Positions 4,857 through 5,227 of a stretch of DNA of 5,227 bases are shown here, in pieces; the stretch's first letter is position 1, and every line of letters begins with the position of its first letter. This stretch comes from Anaerolineales bacterium (GTDB lineage Bacteria; Chloroflexota; Anaerolineae; 4572-78; NAK82): NCBI GenBank assembly GCA_024643945.1, contig JAHELX010000476.1, positions 1-5,227 on the forward strand. The letters are read 5' to 3'. Under the pieces are notes generated by a model. That model did no database searches. It was not told where the DNA came from and saw only the letters and a list, made by a program, of their open reading frames with translations. The position numbers were made by a program, and so were the translations under genes.

Positions 4857-5227
4857 CAGTATGTTCAGCGTTTCCCCCTCACAATTATCGCCGAACTCGA
4901 CGCCACGGTGAGCTCAATACACCACCTGCGCGCCCAGACAGCGGATAACGTCGACAACTGGTCCGAGTGAACCGCCCTCTTCAGCCTGCAGTCCCCCAAA
5001 GGGGAGGTACACCTATGACGACCAGGTGCCCCTCATCAGCGATACCATCCCGGCCGACGGGTCGGTCATCACCACCTCGTGGCCGGTCATCTCCGCCACC
5101 CTGTCTGATCCCGAGCCCTGCTCGGGCATCCAGCCGCTCAGCACCGCGCTCATCCTGGACAGCGAAAGGGATTCATCCTGGGTAGTACGCCCCCCGACCT
5201 GGCTTTGACCCTGGCCAGCACCCCACC
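4851..5227 (+). pseudogene. Decayed fragment of an extracellular Ig-like/FN3-like repeat protein (runs off the window)
   Basis: Coding character is clear but split over frames. One frame (4851-4967) gives FPLTIIAELDATVSSIHHLR then AQTADNVDNWSE, and meets TGA at 4968-4970 where a Trp would fit. The same frame resumes with TALFSLQSPPKGE. A one-base shift near 5005-5008 leads to YTYDDQVPLISDTIPADGSV, then SWPVISATLSDP, SGI and LSTALILD (5008-5160). A further shift near 5160-5171 returns to the first frame with FILGSTPPDLALTLASTP up to the window edge. The DNVDNWSEW-type ending and the P-x-ISATLSDP-x-SGI-x-P-x-STALILD pattern are typical of repeated bacterial Ig-like and FN3-like modules in large secreted proteins. 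It may be the remains of the N-terminal or middle part of another RHS giant. With one stop and two shifts in 380 bases it is not functional as read here. Confidence 0.65.

Noticed and set aside
4967..5185. Separate small gene from GTG 4967
   Set aside because: Ser/Pro/Arg-rich low-complexity product in the wrong frame; the Ig-like motifs appear in the other two frames.

Overview
The window looks like an accessory region of a Chloroflexota-type (Anaerolineae/Caldilineae-like) genome. That placement is an inference. It rests on the RHS-type core motif (GLVYLGDGRWYDP, LQPNPAGGPP, QALNRY, PTPWGPPGV), which I associate from memory with giant RHS/YD-repeat proteins of that phylum, and on short CTTCG/CTCAGG dispersed repeats in one of the modules. 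No rRNA, tRNA, CRISPR or transposase gene is visible. All credible genes lie on the + strand.

The layout is a tandem array of polymorphic-toxin tip cassettes. Each cassette has a piece of conserved RHS core ending in (S/A)xTPWGxPGV, then a variable C-terminal domain (CT), then a small downstream gene placed like an immunity gene. Cassette 1 (1-1433) enters from the left edge: its CT ends at 753 and a multi-pass membrane protein follows at 780-1433. Cassette 2 (1524-3246) has a longer stretch of RHS core, a CT broken by a one-base frameshift near 2500, and an intact membrane immunity-like gene at 2728-3246. Cassette 3 (about 3285-4696) has an RHS remnant broken by two short repeat insertions, an open 150-residue CT, and a soluble helical Imm49-like protein at 4037-4696. 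From 4851 to the right edge there is decayed coding sequence from an extracellular Ig-like/FN3-like protein.

Cassettes 1 and 2 carry the same toxin-immunity family. Both CTs end in a glycine-rich hydrophobic hairpin followed by R-x-LAPL, and both partners are membrane proteins sharing a WYL/PLG/KPxWxRxLE/T-EG framework. I infer a membrane-acting (pore-forming or membrane-disrupting) toxin with a membrane-embedded immunity protein, in a family I do not recognise. Cassette 3 has an unrelated CT with a different type of partner.

The sharp change from near-identical core to unrelated CT right after PGV, together with the lower GC of the CT and immunity genes, fits a silent reservoir of tips exchanged by recombination through the core. 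Inverted repeats lie after each immunity gene, including a 117-bp nested one at 1441-1557. No promoter could be assigned confidently.
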